A stretch of DNA of 45,059 nucleotides from Candidatus Pacearchaeota archaeon (GTDB lineage Archaea; Nanobdellota; Nanobdellia; Pacearchaeales; GW2011-AR1). Location: assembly GCA_017609405.1 (NCBI GenBank), contig JAFCDZ010000005.1:1-45059 (forward strand), written 5' to 3'. Each line of letters starts with the position of its first letter. Within the stretch, counting starts at the first letter, position 1. A program made the position numbers and the translations under genes. Shown piece after piece: positions 35,825 to 44,985 of this stretch. The notes under the pieces are model-generated. The model was given only the letters and a program-made list of their open reading frames with translations, ran no database searches and was not told the origin of the DNA.

Positions 35825-36822
35825 ACCTCTTTAATCTTCAACTCTTTTTTATTTTTTCCTAAAACTAAAACTCTTGAAACTTCTTGCTCTCCTAAAATCC
35901 TGAATTTCTCTCCAACTTTGTTCAATTCTTTGACTAATTCTTCTGCAAAATCTTTGAGTTCTTTGTGTGTAGGCATCATCTCATATCCTAATCTCTGTCT
36001 TGCAAATCCAACACTCATATATCCTTTTAATTCAATGAACATAGGGTCTGATTTTAAAATGAGCTTAACATAATCTAAAATCCACTCTTTTCTTAAACTA
36101 ATTTCTCTAATCATATTCATTCTGAAAACAGTTCTTGTTTTTCCTTTTACTCTTTTCATGATTTCTAAACTTTTCATTAATCTTTCCCAAGCATCTTTTT
36201 TTGTGCTTCTATGAAATTGTTGATAGTTTTCTTTATTTGGAATATTTATTGAAATGTATAATTGAGTTGGAAGCTGGTTTTTCTTTTCTAATTCTTCTAA
36301 TCTCTCAGGTAAAAGACCATTTGTAACAAGAAAACTTGTTTTGCCTCTTCTTCTAAGCTCTTCAATTAATTCTCCTATATAAGGATAAATTGTTGGCTCC
36401 CCAGACAATGAAATTGCAAACTGCATTGGCTCTTGCGCCTCTTCCCATTTTTTCATATCTGCTTTACTAACTGTTTTATGTTTGGTCTCTGGCCTAATTT
36501 TAAATCCTTCTAAAAGTTTTCTTTGAGCTTCAATGCACCCATCAATTATTTCAGAAGGAGAATCTATTTTTCCTTTTAATTCATCTCCAATAGTATACTC
36601 AATTGCTCTCCAGCAATGCAAGCAATGATTTTGACACCAAGCAACTGCAGGAGTCATCTGGCAACATCTATGGCTTTTTATTCCATAAAATTTTTCCTTA
36701 TAACAAACCCCCTCATTTCTTATTGATTTTTTTGTCCATCTGCAAATCTGAACAGCAGAATGGTTTCCAACTAAAGCATAATGCTGTTTTTTAAGTATTT
36801 TTTTAATTTTTTCAGGAATCAT
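35821..36822 (-). CDS. taw1: 4-demethylwyosine synthase (radical SAM, Taw1/TYW1)
   Basis: CQNHCLHCWRAIEY, QFAISLSGEPTIYPYIGELIEELRRRGKTSFLVTNGL, ELKGYMSVGFARQRL. Confidence 0.93.
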   Translation of the reverse strand: MIPEKIKKILKKQHYALVGNHSAVQICRWTKKSIRNEGVCYKEKFYGIKSHRCCQMTPAVAWCQNHCLHCWRAIEYTIGDELKGKIDSPSEIIDGCIEAQRKLLEGFKIRPETKHKTVSKADMKKWEEAQEPMQFAISLSGEPTIYPYIGELIEELRRRGKTSFLVTNGLLPERLEELEKKNQLPTQLYISINIPNKENYQQFHRSTKKDAWERLMKSLEIMKRVKGKTRTVFRMNMIREISLRKEWILDYVKLILKSDPMFIELKGYMSVGFARQRLGYEMMPTHKELKDFAEELVKELNKVGEKFRILGEQEVSRVLVLGKNKKELKIKEV

Positions 36823-36876
36823 AATTAAGATAGTAACAACTATATTTTTAAATTCTTTTATTTAGAATTCTCTTCG

Positions 36877-37086
36877 TTATCTCCTCTTTTTTGTTGTTTT
36901 TCTTTTTGTTTTTTTTGCAGCAGCTTTTTTCTTCTTTGCAGTTGTTTTTCTTTTTGCTGCTGTTCTTTTAGCAACCCTCTTCTTTTTTGTTACAGCACTT
37001 CTTTTTTTAACAGCTTTTTTCTTTGTAGCTGTCTTTTTTCTCTTTGAGGCAGTTGCTTTTTTTGAAGTTTTTTTTCGTGGTGCCAT
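36877..37086 (-). CDS. Small Lys/Ala-rich basic protein, histone H1-like
   Basis: 69 aa, almost entirely K/R/A/T: MAPRKKTSKKATASKRKKTATKKKAVKKRSAV... Confidence 0.75.
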   Translation of the reverse strand: MAPRKKTSKKATASKRKKTATKKKAVKKRSAVTKKKRVAKRTAAKRKTTAKKKKAAAKKTKRKTTKKRR

Positions 37087-37239
37087 TTAATACACCTCCT
37101 TTTATTACAAAATTAAAATTTTGAAATATTTAAATCTTACTACAGATGTTTAAGTAGAAGAATCAGATTCTCGAACGACCCTTCTTATTAGAGATATATT
37201 TAATGAGCCAAAATCTTTAAATATGATTGTGTATAATTA

Positions 37240-37253
37240 GATACATATGTATC
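37240..37253. promoter_or_regulatory. 14-bp perfect palindrome overlapping the HTH-MNT start codon; TATA-like element at about 37215
   Basis: gatacatatgtatc spans the ATG at 37247; ctttaaatat lies about 25-30 bp upstream. Confidence 0.65.
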
Positions 37254-37825
37254 AAAAGAGAAATAATGAATTAGAAGTAATCTCTTTGTTTAGGGGGGAC
37301 TATAATGCAAGATTTTATTTAAGAGAAATAAGCAATCTTTCAAAATTACCTCTCAAAACTTGTCAAAATACTCTTCTAAACTTGGAAAAAGCTAAAATTC
37401 TCAAGAGCAAAATTGAAGGCAAAAATAAATACTTCTTTCTTAATTTGGAGAATATTAAAACTAAATTTTCCTTGCTAAAATCCGAGATTTATAAAACAGA
37501 TCTTTTTATTGAGAGATACCCCCAATTTAAGATGTTTTTAAAATCACTTAAGGCAACAACCCCTATAATTGTCTTCGGAAGTTTTGCAAAATTTAAAGCA
37601 GATAAGGACTCTGATTTAGATTTGCTTATTATCTCAGATAAAAAGTTAAAATTACCTTTTCATTTATTACCTTTTAAACCCCATCAAATTAGTCTATCTG
37701 AAGAAACTTTTCTAAAAGCTGTTGATAATCAGGAAGATTTAATAAAAGAGGTCGAGGAAAACCATATAATTCTAAACAATCATTCTTTTTATGTAACTAT
37801 AATGTGGAGATATTATGGAAACTAA
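37247..37825 (+). CDS. HTH-fused MNT-type nucleotidyltransferase (antitoxin-like)
   Basis: N-terminal winged-HTH-like segment; VFGSFAKFKADKDSDLDLLII nucleotidyltransferase motif. Confidence 0.85.
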   Translation: MYQKRNNELEVISLFRGDYNARFYLREISNLSKLPLKTCQNTLLNLEKAKILKSKIEGKNKYFFLNLENIKTKFSLLKSEIYKTDLFIERYPQFKMFLKSLKATTPIIVFGSFAKFKADKDSDLDLLIISDKKLKLPFHLLPFKPHQISLSEETFLKAVDNQEDLIKEVEENHIILNNHSFYVTIMWRYYGN

Positions 37826-38285
37826 AAAGTTAAAGTGGTGTTTTAAAATAAAAGATGGATTAAGGATAATTGAATCAAATGAAAGACTTTCTAAGTCATA
37901 TCTTCAACAAGCGAAAGCTTCTTTGCTGAGAGCTCAAAAAGATTTAAAGGATAAAGATTTGCTCTGGACAACTGTTGCGATTTATTATGCAGAATATTAT
38001 GCCCTTTACTCTTTCCTTCAAAAAATAGGAATAAAGTGTGAAAACCACTCTTGTTCTATTCTTATTGTTAGCTTTTTATTAGGGGAGGATAAAATAAAAA
38101 TAATTAATGAACATAAAGAGAAAAGAATTGATGCCCAATATTATATGAAAGTTGGTCAGGAAGATACTGTTAGAGTTATGCTTATTGAAGCGCAAAACTT
38201 TGTTTCGTATTTTGATGAATTAATCTCCACACTTTCAAATAAAGAAGTTAAAGAATATCGCGATAAAATTATAAATCATCTTTAA
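37815..38285 (+). CDS. HEPN-domain protein (toxin-like partner)
   Basis: SYLQQAKASLLRAQKDLKDKDLLWTTVAIYYAEYYALYSFLQKIGIKCENHSC; overlaps the MNT gene. Confidence 0.75.
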   Translation: METKKLKWCFKIKDGLRIIESNERLSKSYLQQAKASLLRAQKDLKDKDLLWTTVAIYYAEYYALYSFLQKIGIKCENHSCSILIVSFLLGEDKIKIINEHKEKRIDAQYYMKVGQEDTVRVMLIEAQNFVSYFDELISTLSNKEVKEYRDKIINHL

Positions 38286-38296
38286 ATCTTACTAAA

Positions 38297-39712
38297 TCAA
38301 AAGAAAGAAAAAATCCACTTCGTCATAAGCAATGCTAAAATAATCAAAATTATAAGATTAAAAAAACCAATTATCTTTTTTGAAATCTTTTCAGATCTTG
38401 TTATCTTTAAAGAAGTAATGTAAAAGAGTTGCCCCCCGTCTAATCCAGCAAATGGAAGCATATTAAATAATGCAACAAGAAGATTTATTAAAACAATCCA
38501 CCAGAAAAGATAATAAAAAAACTCTGCAGAATAAAACTTCTCTTTATAGTAAACCCCTTGAAATATCTTTAAATTCTTTTTTTGAGTTGAACTTAAAAAA
38601 TGCTTAAATGTTTCTTTTATAAAATTCTCACCTCCCCTGACAGATATCCCTATCCAAGGGCTTTTTTCATTAAAAGGATTTTTTTTGAGAGTAATTTCAC
38701 TTTTTTCAAGTTTTCCATCATTATAAGTAACTATGCTTATATTCTCTCCAACTCTTTTTTGTTTAAGAATTTCTTTTAGGTCTTCAAGAGACTTTATGCT
38801 TTCATTATTAATCTTTACTATAGCTCCTTTTAATCTCGCTTTAAGTGCAGGAGAATCAAAATAAGAAGCAAGGTATTCTTCGTTATAAGCAAGAACTCCG
38901 AAATATTTAATTCCTGATTTATCCTCTATACTTGCATTTATGCTTTTGTTTAATAAATCTAAAGCCTCTTCTGTATTATTTATTGTTATATTATTTATCT
39001 TTGATATTTGGTTTATTGGAATAATGCCCATAGCATAATTATCAATATAAACCCCTATTGGAGAAAAAGCCAGATGAAAATAGCCAACCAATATAATAAA
39101 AAATACTATTGCTGCAATTATATTAGCAAAAACCCCTGCAGATAATATTCCTGCTTGCTCAACAAACCCTCTTTTTTTCATCTCTTTTTCATCTTGCTCT
39201 ACAAAAGCACCAAAGAATAATGGAAAATATTTCAAGAATGCAAAGCCTGTGCTTTTTATTCTTACTTTTGCAATCTTTGCAAAAATTCCATGAGAGAGTT
39301 CATGAACACTAGCTACAATAACTATTGCAATAAGGAAATATGTAAAATAGAAAGGAGGAAACAATTCACTCAATCCAAAAAATTCTGTGAAATAGGGAAT
39401 TAGAGGCATAACTGGCGGGGCTTTTACACTTCTTGAAATTTGAGTTGTTAAATAAATATAAGCTGTTCTTATAATAAGATAAACAACCCCAAGCATAAGA
39501 ATATATCCTAAAGAAATCGAAAAACCCCTAATAATCTTTAATTGTTTTTCAAATTTTTTTCCAATATAATCAATAAACCTTACTCCTATTTTTGTCCTAT
39601 AAAGAATCAACGCACCTTCTTGTTTTAGTTTTTTCTTATTTTTAAATAACAAGAAACTTACAAACACTCCAAACACTATTAAAAAAATTATATCAATTAT
39701 TATTACTTTCAT
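38297..39712 (-). CDS. Site-2 protease-like M50 metalloprotease with a PDZ-like insert
   Basis: SVHELSHGIFAK (HExxH), AGVFANIIAA, NMLPFAGLDGGQLFY. Confidence 0.9.
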   Translation of the reverse strand: MKVIIIDIIFLIVFGVFVSFLLFKNKKKLKQEGALILYRTKIGVRFIDYIGKKFEKQLKIIRGFSISLGYILMLGVVYLIIRTAYIYLTTQISRSVKAPPVMPLIPYFTEFFGLSELFPPFYFTYFLIAIVIVASVHELSHGIFAKIAKVRIKSTGFAFLKYFPLFFGAFVEQDEKEMKKRGFVEQAGILSAGVFANIIAAIVFFIILVGYFHLAFSPIGVYIDNYAMGIIPINQISKINNITINNTEEALDLLNKSINASIEDKSGIKYFGVLAYNEEYLASYFDSPALKARLKGAIVKINNESIKSLEDLKEILKQKRVGENISIVTYNDGKLEKSEITLKKNPFNEKSPWIGISVRGGENFIKETFKHFLSSTQKKNLKIFQGVYYKEKFYSAEFFYYLFWWIVLINLLVALFNMLPFAGLDGGQLFYITSLKITRSEKISKKIIGFFNLIILIILALLMTKWIFSFF

Positions 39713-39720
39713 TTAATCAC

Positions 39721-39882
39721 CTATTTTTTTCTTAGTGCTCTAAATTCTTTTGAGCCACACTTTCGACATTTAACCTTTCCACTGAGTATTCTTCTCGGCT
39801 CAGCTCTTATTTTTGTTTTGCATTTCTTACATACAAAGATATTATGAAATAATCTTGCTTGAGCTTCAGGTATTTTTGCCAT
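39721..39882 (-). CDS. rpl40e: Ribosomal protein eL40
   Basis: Below the ORF-track cutoff: MAKIPEAQARLFHNIFVCKKCKTKIRAEPRRILSGKVKCRKCGSKEFRALRKK*. Confidence 0.93.
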   Translation of the reverse strand: MAKIPEAQARLFHNIFVCKKCKTKIRAEPRRILSGKVKCRKCGSKEFRALRKK

Positions 39883-39969
39883 GTTTTATACATTCAAAAA
39901 GCATTTTTAAAAGTTGCTATTATTGAGTTTTTAAAATCAAACTTTAAGAATAATTAATTAAGTTAATAA

Positions 39970-40359
39970 TTATAATTTTCTTTTAACAACTAATGCTCCT
40001 TCAACGTTCCAATATTCAACATTATCGTTTTCTGACAATTCATCTAAAATTTCTTTTGGACATGAAACATCAAGAGTTTCAAAACTTTCTAAGTCCATTA
40101 GACTTACTTGGTCTTCCCCTTTTGATAATACCTGTCCTTTTTTCTTTTCAACTAATGGAACGTCTAATTTATCATGGCCAGGAACAACAAAGATTTTTTT
40201 TGAGCCATCAATAATTCCAACAGCTTCAATTCTTACTTTTGCATGACCATGCTTACCTGTTTTTGAAACATCCATTTTTTTAACAGTACATGGAGTTCCA
40301 TCGACGATAATGCTTGTTCCAGGTTTTGCCTCTGTTGCACCTATACTTTTTAATACCAT
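39970..40359 (-). CDS. Translation initiation factor aIF5A
   Basis: PCTVKKMDVSKTGKHGHAKVRIEAVGIIDGSKK (hypusine loop). Confidence 0.95.
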   Translation of the reverse strand: MVLKSIGATEAKPGTSIIVDGTPCTVKKMDVSKTGKHGHAKVRIEAVGIIDGSKKIFVVPGHDKLDVPLVEKKKGQVLSKGEDQVSLMDLESFETLDVSCPKEILDELSENDNVEYWNVEGALVVKRKL

Positions 40360-40509
40360 AGAAATTTTTAGGAAAAAGCGTTTATAAATATTTTGTTGGT
40401 TATCGATTTTTTGAAATACTTTTTAACAGCATAGCTTATCTAAATATAATTTAATTCCCCCACATAAATTTTTCATTAATTTTATAAAACTTATTAAGCT
40501 TTTTCATAC

Positions 40510-41154
40510 ATGACAGATACCTTGAAAAAAGGAGATTTTATTGAAATAGAATTTACTGGAAAGCTCAAAGATACTGGAGAGATTTTTGATTCAAATGTCA
40601 AAGAGAATCTTAAAAAAATGAATTTTGATGTTGAGGTAAAGCCTTATATTTATTCTCTTGGTAATGGAATGTTTTTAAAGGGTATTGATGAATTCTTAAT
40701 TGGAAAACCTATTCCAAAGAAACCTGTTGAATATACTATAGAATTATCTCCTGAAAAAGCTTTTGGAAAAAAGAATCCCGAACTAATTCAAACAATTTCT
40801 ATTAGGGTTTTCAAGAGCTCACAAACAAAGCCATACCCTGGAGCAGTTTTTAGTTTTGATGGGAAATTAGGAAAAGTAATCTCTGTTTCTGGGGGGAGAG
40901 TTGTTGTTGATTTCAATTCTCCTGTTGCAGGTAAAGAAGTGGTATATGAAATAAGAATTCTGAGAAAAGTAGATGATGTAAATGAAAAAGCAAAAGCTTT
41001 TTTAGAATTTTTGTTTAAAAAAAAGGTTCCTTTTGAAATTAAAGGAAATAATATCTCTTTTCAATTAGATAAAGAACTTATTCCTCTTGCAAAAGCTCTT
41101 GAAGAGAAATTTAGAGAAATTCTTGGATTAAATCTCGAATTAGGTGAAAAATAA
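40510..41154 (+). CDS. FKBP-type (SlyD-like) peptidyl-prolyl isomerase
   Basis: KKGDFIEIEFTGKLKDTGEIFDSN, GNGMFLKGIDEFLIGK, LSPEKAFGKKNPELIQTI. Confidence 0.9.
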   Translation: MTDTLKKGDFIEIEFTGKLKDTGEIFDSNVKENLKKMNFDVEVKPYIYSLGNGMFLKGIDEFLIGKPIPKKPVEYTIELSPEKAFGKKNPELIQTISIRVFKSSQTKPYPGAVFSFDGKLGKVISVSGGRVVVDFNSPVAGKEVVYEIRILRKVDDVNEKAKAFLEFLFKKKVPFEIKGNNISFQLDKELIPLAKALEEKFREILGLNLELGEK

Positions 41155-41200
41155 ATTTTAACACCACAATCCTTATAAATAATTAGAAATATTTATAATT

Positions 41201-42346
41201 ATGGAAGAGGCATATAGTAATTCTCAAGAAAACAATTCAAAAGGTAAGAACCCTGTAAGCCCAACTATTGAAATTGAAGAGATTTCTTATAAAGAGGTCG
41301 AAGATACTGATAGGGAATTAGAAGAGCTCCTAAAAAGACAAACAGCAAAAATAAAAGTGGTTGGTGTTGGTGGTGGAGGTAACAATTCTTTAAGTAGAAT
41401 GAAGGATGTTGGAATTAAAGGAGCAGAATTAATAGCAGTTAATACTGATGCCCAGGATTTGCTTTATGCAAATGCTGACAAAAAAATCCTTATAGGAAAA
41501 GAATTAACTCATGGTTTAGGTGCTGGAAGCAATCCAAAAGTTGGTGAGGAGGCAGCAAAAGAATCTGCATCAGATATTAAGAAAAAACTAAATGGTGCTG
41601 ATATGGTTTTTATAACCTGTGGTCTTGGTGGTGGAACAGGTAGTGGTGCAGCCCCAGTGATTTCTTCTATTGCTAAAAAACTTGGAGCACTGACAATTGG
41701 AATTGTGACCCTTCCTTTTACTATTGAGGGTGAAAAAAGACTAGAAAATGCCTCAGAATCTCTTGAAAAAATGGAAGCAATGGTTGATACTTTAATAGTA
41801 ATACCAAATGATAAATTATTAGAGCTTGCTCCTGATTTGCCATTGCACACAGCGTTTAAAATAGCTGACGAAATTTTAACTAACGCTGTCAAAGGAATAA
41901 CAGAATTAATAACTACCTCTGGTTTAGTTAATTTGGATTTTGCAGATATAAAGGCAGTTATGTCTGATGGGGGGGTTTCTTTGATTGGTCTGGGTGAATC
42001 AGAGAGCCAGAGTAGGGCAAAAGAAGCAGTAGAAAAAGCTCTTAATAATCCTCTTTTAGATGTAGATGTTTCAAATGCAAAAGGGGCATTGGTGAATATT
42101 GTTGGGGGTCCAGATATGACTCTTTCAGAATGTAGGGAGATTTTTGAAGAAATAAGTTCAAAACTTGACCCAAAAGCAAAAATGATTTGGGGTGCACAAA
42201 TATCAGAAGATATGGATAAATCTATACGTGTTCTATTAATTATTACTGGCGTAAAAAGCTCACAAATACTTGGGGAAAGAGGTTCTTTTGAGAACCTTAT
42301 CCATGATGAAATTGAAGATGAATTAGGAATAGAGTTTTATGAATAA
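41201..42346 (+). CDS. ftsZ: Cell division GTPase FtsZ
   Basis: VGVGGGGNNSLSRM, ITCGLGGGTGSGAAPVI, NLDFADIKAVMSDGG. Confidence 0.96.
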   Translation: MEEAYSNSQENNSKGKNPVSPTIEIEEISYKEVEDTDRELEELLKRQTAKIKVVGVGGGGNNSLSRMKDVGIKGAELIAVNTDAQDLLYANADKKILIGKELTHGLGAGSNPKVGEEAAKESASDIKKKLNGADMVFITCGLGGGTGSGAAPVISSIAKKLGALTIGIVTLPFTIEGEKRLENASESLEKMEAMVDTLIVIPNDKLLELAPDLPLHTAFKIADEILTNAVKGITELITTSGLVNLDFADIKAVMSDGGVSLIGLGESESQSRAKEAVEKALNNPLLDVDVSNAKGALVNIVGGPDMTLSECREIFEEISSKLDPKAKMIWGAQISEDMDKSIRVLLIITGVKSSQILGERGSFENLIHDEIEDELGIEFYE

Positions 42347-42378
42347 ACTTTTAAAAACCCCTTTAACTATTTTATTTT

Positions 42379-42561
42379 ATGAAAGAAACAATAAGCAAAA
42401 TAAAATCATTTATAATTAGATGCAAAAGAGTTTGGCATGTGTTAAGAAAACCAACTAAGGAAGAGTTTAAACAAGTTTCTACAATCTCTGCACTTGGAAT
42501 TTTGCTAATAGGTTTATTTGGTTTTATCCTTTCTATTATTGTTAAATTTCTTTTTAGATAA
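42379..42561 (+). CDS. secE: Preprotein translocase SecE (Sec61 gamma)
   Basis: CKRVWHVLRKPTKEEFKQVSTISALGILLIGLFGFILSIIV. Confidence 0.85.
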   Translation: MKETISKIKSFIIRCKRVWHVLRKPTKEEFKQVSTISALGILLIGLFGFILSIIVKFLFR

Positions 42562-42730
42562 TTTTAATAAGGGGGGAATTCTCTTTTGATAACAAGACAA
42601 TGCTTATTATAAACAACATTAACCCTCTTTTCATTATAATAAATAAACCCTTTTGTTTATAAGTCTTTCCTTGTTTATTAACAGAAAAGTTAAACAAAAC
42701 CTTTTTATATACAGGGTTTTTAAATTATAT

Positions 42731-43117
42731 ATGGCTTTAAAAGCAAGAGAAAATTCTTTAAGTGCGTGGGCGTTTTTAATAGGCGTTATTCTTGCAGTTC
42801 TTGTTGGAGCATCAACAGCACTTATTCCATTTAAAACTCTAACTGCTTATAGTCCTCAAATTTATGCAGTTCTTGTTTTGTTGGGTGTTTTTATAGGTTT
42901 TGTAAATGTTACTGGAAAAGATTCTGAGAAATTTATGATTGCAGGAACTGTTTTAGTTGTTGTCAGTAAATTCGGAATGGATAGTGTAAAAGGTTCTTTG
43001 ATAGGTATTGGTGTTGGTAGTTTAGTTGGTTCAATATTCGCATCACTCCTTGCTTTATTTGTTCCTGCTACAATAATTGTTGCATTAAAAACAGTGTTCT
43101 CAATTGCTAATGTTTAA
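42731..43117 (+). CDS. Small multi-TM membrane protein
   Basis: MALKARENSLSAWAFLIGVILAVLVGAS..., several TMs; start moved to 42731. Confidence 0.65.
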   Translation: MALKARENSLSAWAFLIGVILAVLVGASTALIPFKTLTAYSPQIYAVLVLLGVFIGFVNVTGKDSEKFMIAGTVLVVVSKFGMDSVKGSLIGIGVGSLVGSIFASLLALFVPATIIVALKTVFSIANV

Positions 43118-43720
43118 ATCTCTTAGATTTAGAATGTCTTTTCTATCAAAATCAATTCGCGGACAAGCAGTATTTATCCAAGATTTTAGTCCAAAATTTT
43201 CAAATTCTGATTGATTGATTTCATTTCCAATAAAAAAATAAAAATTTTTTTCAGAAAACTTTTCTTTTATTTTTAAAGCAGTTCTTAAATTTTCTTGTCC
43301 AGGTTTTATAGATACTAAAACACCTATATCTTTTTCATTTAGGAACTTCAAATAAGCGGTTTTTTTATTTGCTTTGTATTCTTTTATCTCCTTTTCTGTA
43401 ATCTTATCTAACCTATTTCCATTAAATAAGTAAACTTCTTTTTTAGTTTCTTTTGCAAGGGATATTGCGTGGAATCTCCCAGAACTTATTAAAAGCAATG
43501 CATCAAAATCTTTTCTTAATATTCTTGAACATCCAAGAACCTGAATAAAAGAAACTATGTTATGGTTTTTTGATAATTCTTTCCTTATTTTTTCTGCTAT
43601 ATTTTTGAATTGTATAGAATATGCAATAATAATGTTTTTTGGAATCTTTTTTGATAATTCAATAATCTTTTTATTACTAATATCTTTTTTTAATATTGTT
43701 GGAACAAAAATTTTTTTCAT
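43100..43720 (-). CDS. Dph2-like diphthamide synthase domains, lacking the N-terminal domain
   Basis: QVLGCSRIL and SWINTACPRIDFD correspond to two Dph2 cysteine sites; no GACC-type first site. Confidence 0.7.
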   Translation of the reverse strand: MKKIFVPTILKKDISNKKIIELSKKIPKNIIIAYSIQFKNIAEKIRKELSKNHNIVSFIQVLGCSRILRKDFDALLLISSGRFHAISLAKETKKEVYLFNGNRLDKITEKEIKEYKANKKTAYLKFLNEKDIGVLVSIKPGQENLRTALKIKEKFSEKNFYFFIGNEINQSEFENFGLKSWINTACPRIDFDRKDILNLRDLNISN

Positions 43721-43742
43721 AAAATCATTTAGAATTAGCTTC

Positions 43743-44150
43743 TTATAAATTTTCTGTGTCAAACTCGTTCTCTTTTTTCTGTTTTTGATAAACTTGCTTT
43801 GAAATTTCTGCAAAGCGAGGTGTTGCAATAACAGTATTCTCTCCAAATCCAGCAATACTTCCCCCTCTTGCATCAACTGTTTTCTTTATTTTTGAGATAG
43901 CTCTTTTTAATTCTATAGGGTCTTTTTGTCTCAGGTTTTTTATATCAATTACTGCTATAGTGTATTCTTCTCTTAATGCATTAACAACTTCATTTGCATC
44001 CTCATATTCTTTAAGAACAAATAATTTCACAACCACTTTTTTTTCAGGTTTTTCTTCATCTGGAATGTCTATCTCGACATATTCTTCTCCAGTACTAATA
44101 TTTTCTTCATTATCTACAGCAAAGATTCTTCTTATTTTTTCTAAAACCAT
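43743..44150 (-). CDS. sepF: Archaeal SepF-like FtsZ membrane anchor
   Basis: VVKLFVLKEYEDANEVVNALREEYTIAVIDIKNLRQKDPIELKRAISKIKKTVDARGGSIAGFGENTVIATP. Confidence 0.85.
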   Translation of the reverse strand: MVLEKIRRIFAVDNEENISTGEEYVEIDIPDEEKPEKKVVVKLFVLKEYEDANEVVNALREEYTIAVIDIKNLRQKDPIELKRAISKIKKTVDARGGSIAGFGENTVIATPRFAEISKQVYQKQKKENEFDTENL

Positions 44151-44201
44151 ATTAGAATTAGCTATCTTGGATTTATAAATATTTCGTAATTTTCTGGAAA
44201 T

Positions 44202-44516
44202 CTATTTTTTCTCAATAACTTCTTTTCTCATTTCTTCTATTTTTTTTGAATAAGTTTCTTCTTGGGTTTCAAGAGTTTTGAGCTTCATCTCATGTAATCT
44301 TTTTTCATCTTCTAATTCTTTTTTTACTTCTTCTTTTTCCTTACTTACCATAATATTTCCAACAATTCTATATACTTCTTTGTTTGCCTTTTCTATCTCT
44401 CTTAATGCATCTTCAATTTGGCTTATCTCAATTTGTTCTGCTTGTTTTTGTAGGAGAATTGATTGGAGAGCTTGTTCTAATATATTTATTTGTTGTATTT
44501 TTTCTTCACCACTCAT
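44202..44516 (-). CDS. pfdB: Prefoldin beta subunit
   Basis: QINILEQALQSILLQKQAEQIEISQIEDALREIEKANKEVYRIVGNIMV. Confidence 0.88.
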   Translation of the reverse strand: MSGEEKIQQINILEQALQSILLQKQAEQIEISQIEDALREIEKANKEVYRIVGNIMVSKEKEEVKKELEDEKRLHEMKLKTLETQEETYSKKIEEMRKEVIEKK

Positions 44517-44517
44517 C

Positions 44518-44655
44518 TTAATCTGTTTTCAATTTCCTTGTTTTATTCCTAATTTTATAAAAAATTCTTCCACCACACTCTGGACAAACAAATCTTTTTT
44601 CAAGCTCTTTCTCATTTACTTTCTTTCCACATTTAAAGCATTTGTATGTTACCAT
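44518..44655 (-). CDS. rpoP: RNA polymerase subunit P (Rpb12-like)
   Basis: Below the ORF-track cutoff: MVTYKCFKCGKKVNEKELEKRFVCPECGGRIFYKIRNKTRKLKTD*. Confidence 0.9.
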   Translation of the reverse strand: MVTYKCFKCGKKVNEKELEKRFVCPECGGRIFYKIRNKTRKLKTD

Positions 44656-44656
44656 T

Positions 44657-44878
44657 TTAGTTTGCTACTACATATGCATTTGATGCAAATGTTTTATTAC
44701 ATTTAGCACAATGCCAAATTCCTTTTGCTATTCTTTTCACCCCCTCTTTTCCACAAAATATGCATTTTTGTTTTTTTCTTTGTTGAACTTCTACCTTTAT
44801 AATTCTATCTCTAACTCTCTTTCCGTATCTTGGTCCAAACCTTCCTGCTGATTTTACTTTTTTTGTTCTTCTTGCCAT
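44657..44878 (-). CDS. rpl37ae: Ribosomal protein eL43 (L37Ae)
   Basis: MARRTKKVKSAGRFGPRYGKRVRDRIIKVEVQQRKKQKCIFCGKEGVKRIAKGIWHCAKCNKTFASNAYVV. Confidence 0.94.
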   Translation of the reverse strand: MARRTKKVKSAGRFGPRYGKRVRDRIIKVEVQQRKKQKCIFCGKEGVKRIAKGIWHCAKCNKTFASNAYVVAN

Positions 44879-44959
44879 TTTAAATAAACCCCATAAGTTA
44901 CATAAAAATGTGTGAAACATGGTTTTTAAAGGTTTCTTAGAGCATGGCTCTGTGTAAAG

Positions 44960-44985
44960 TAAATAATTCCTTAAGGAATTATTTA
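44960..44985. promoter_or_regulatory. 26-bp perfect palindrome upstream of the eL43-rpoP-pfdB genes
   Basis: taaataattccttaaggaattattta equals its own reverse complement. Confidence 0.8.

Noticed and set aside
41509-41892. Minus-strand 127-aa ORF
   Set aside because: It is antisense to the conserved ftsZ core.
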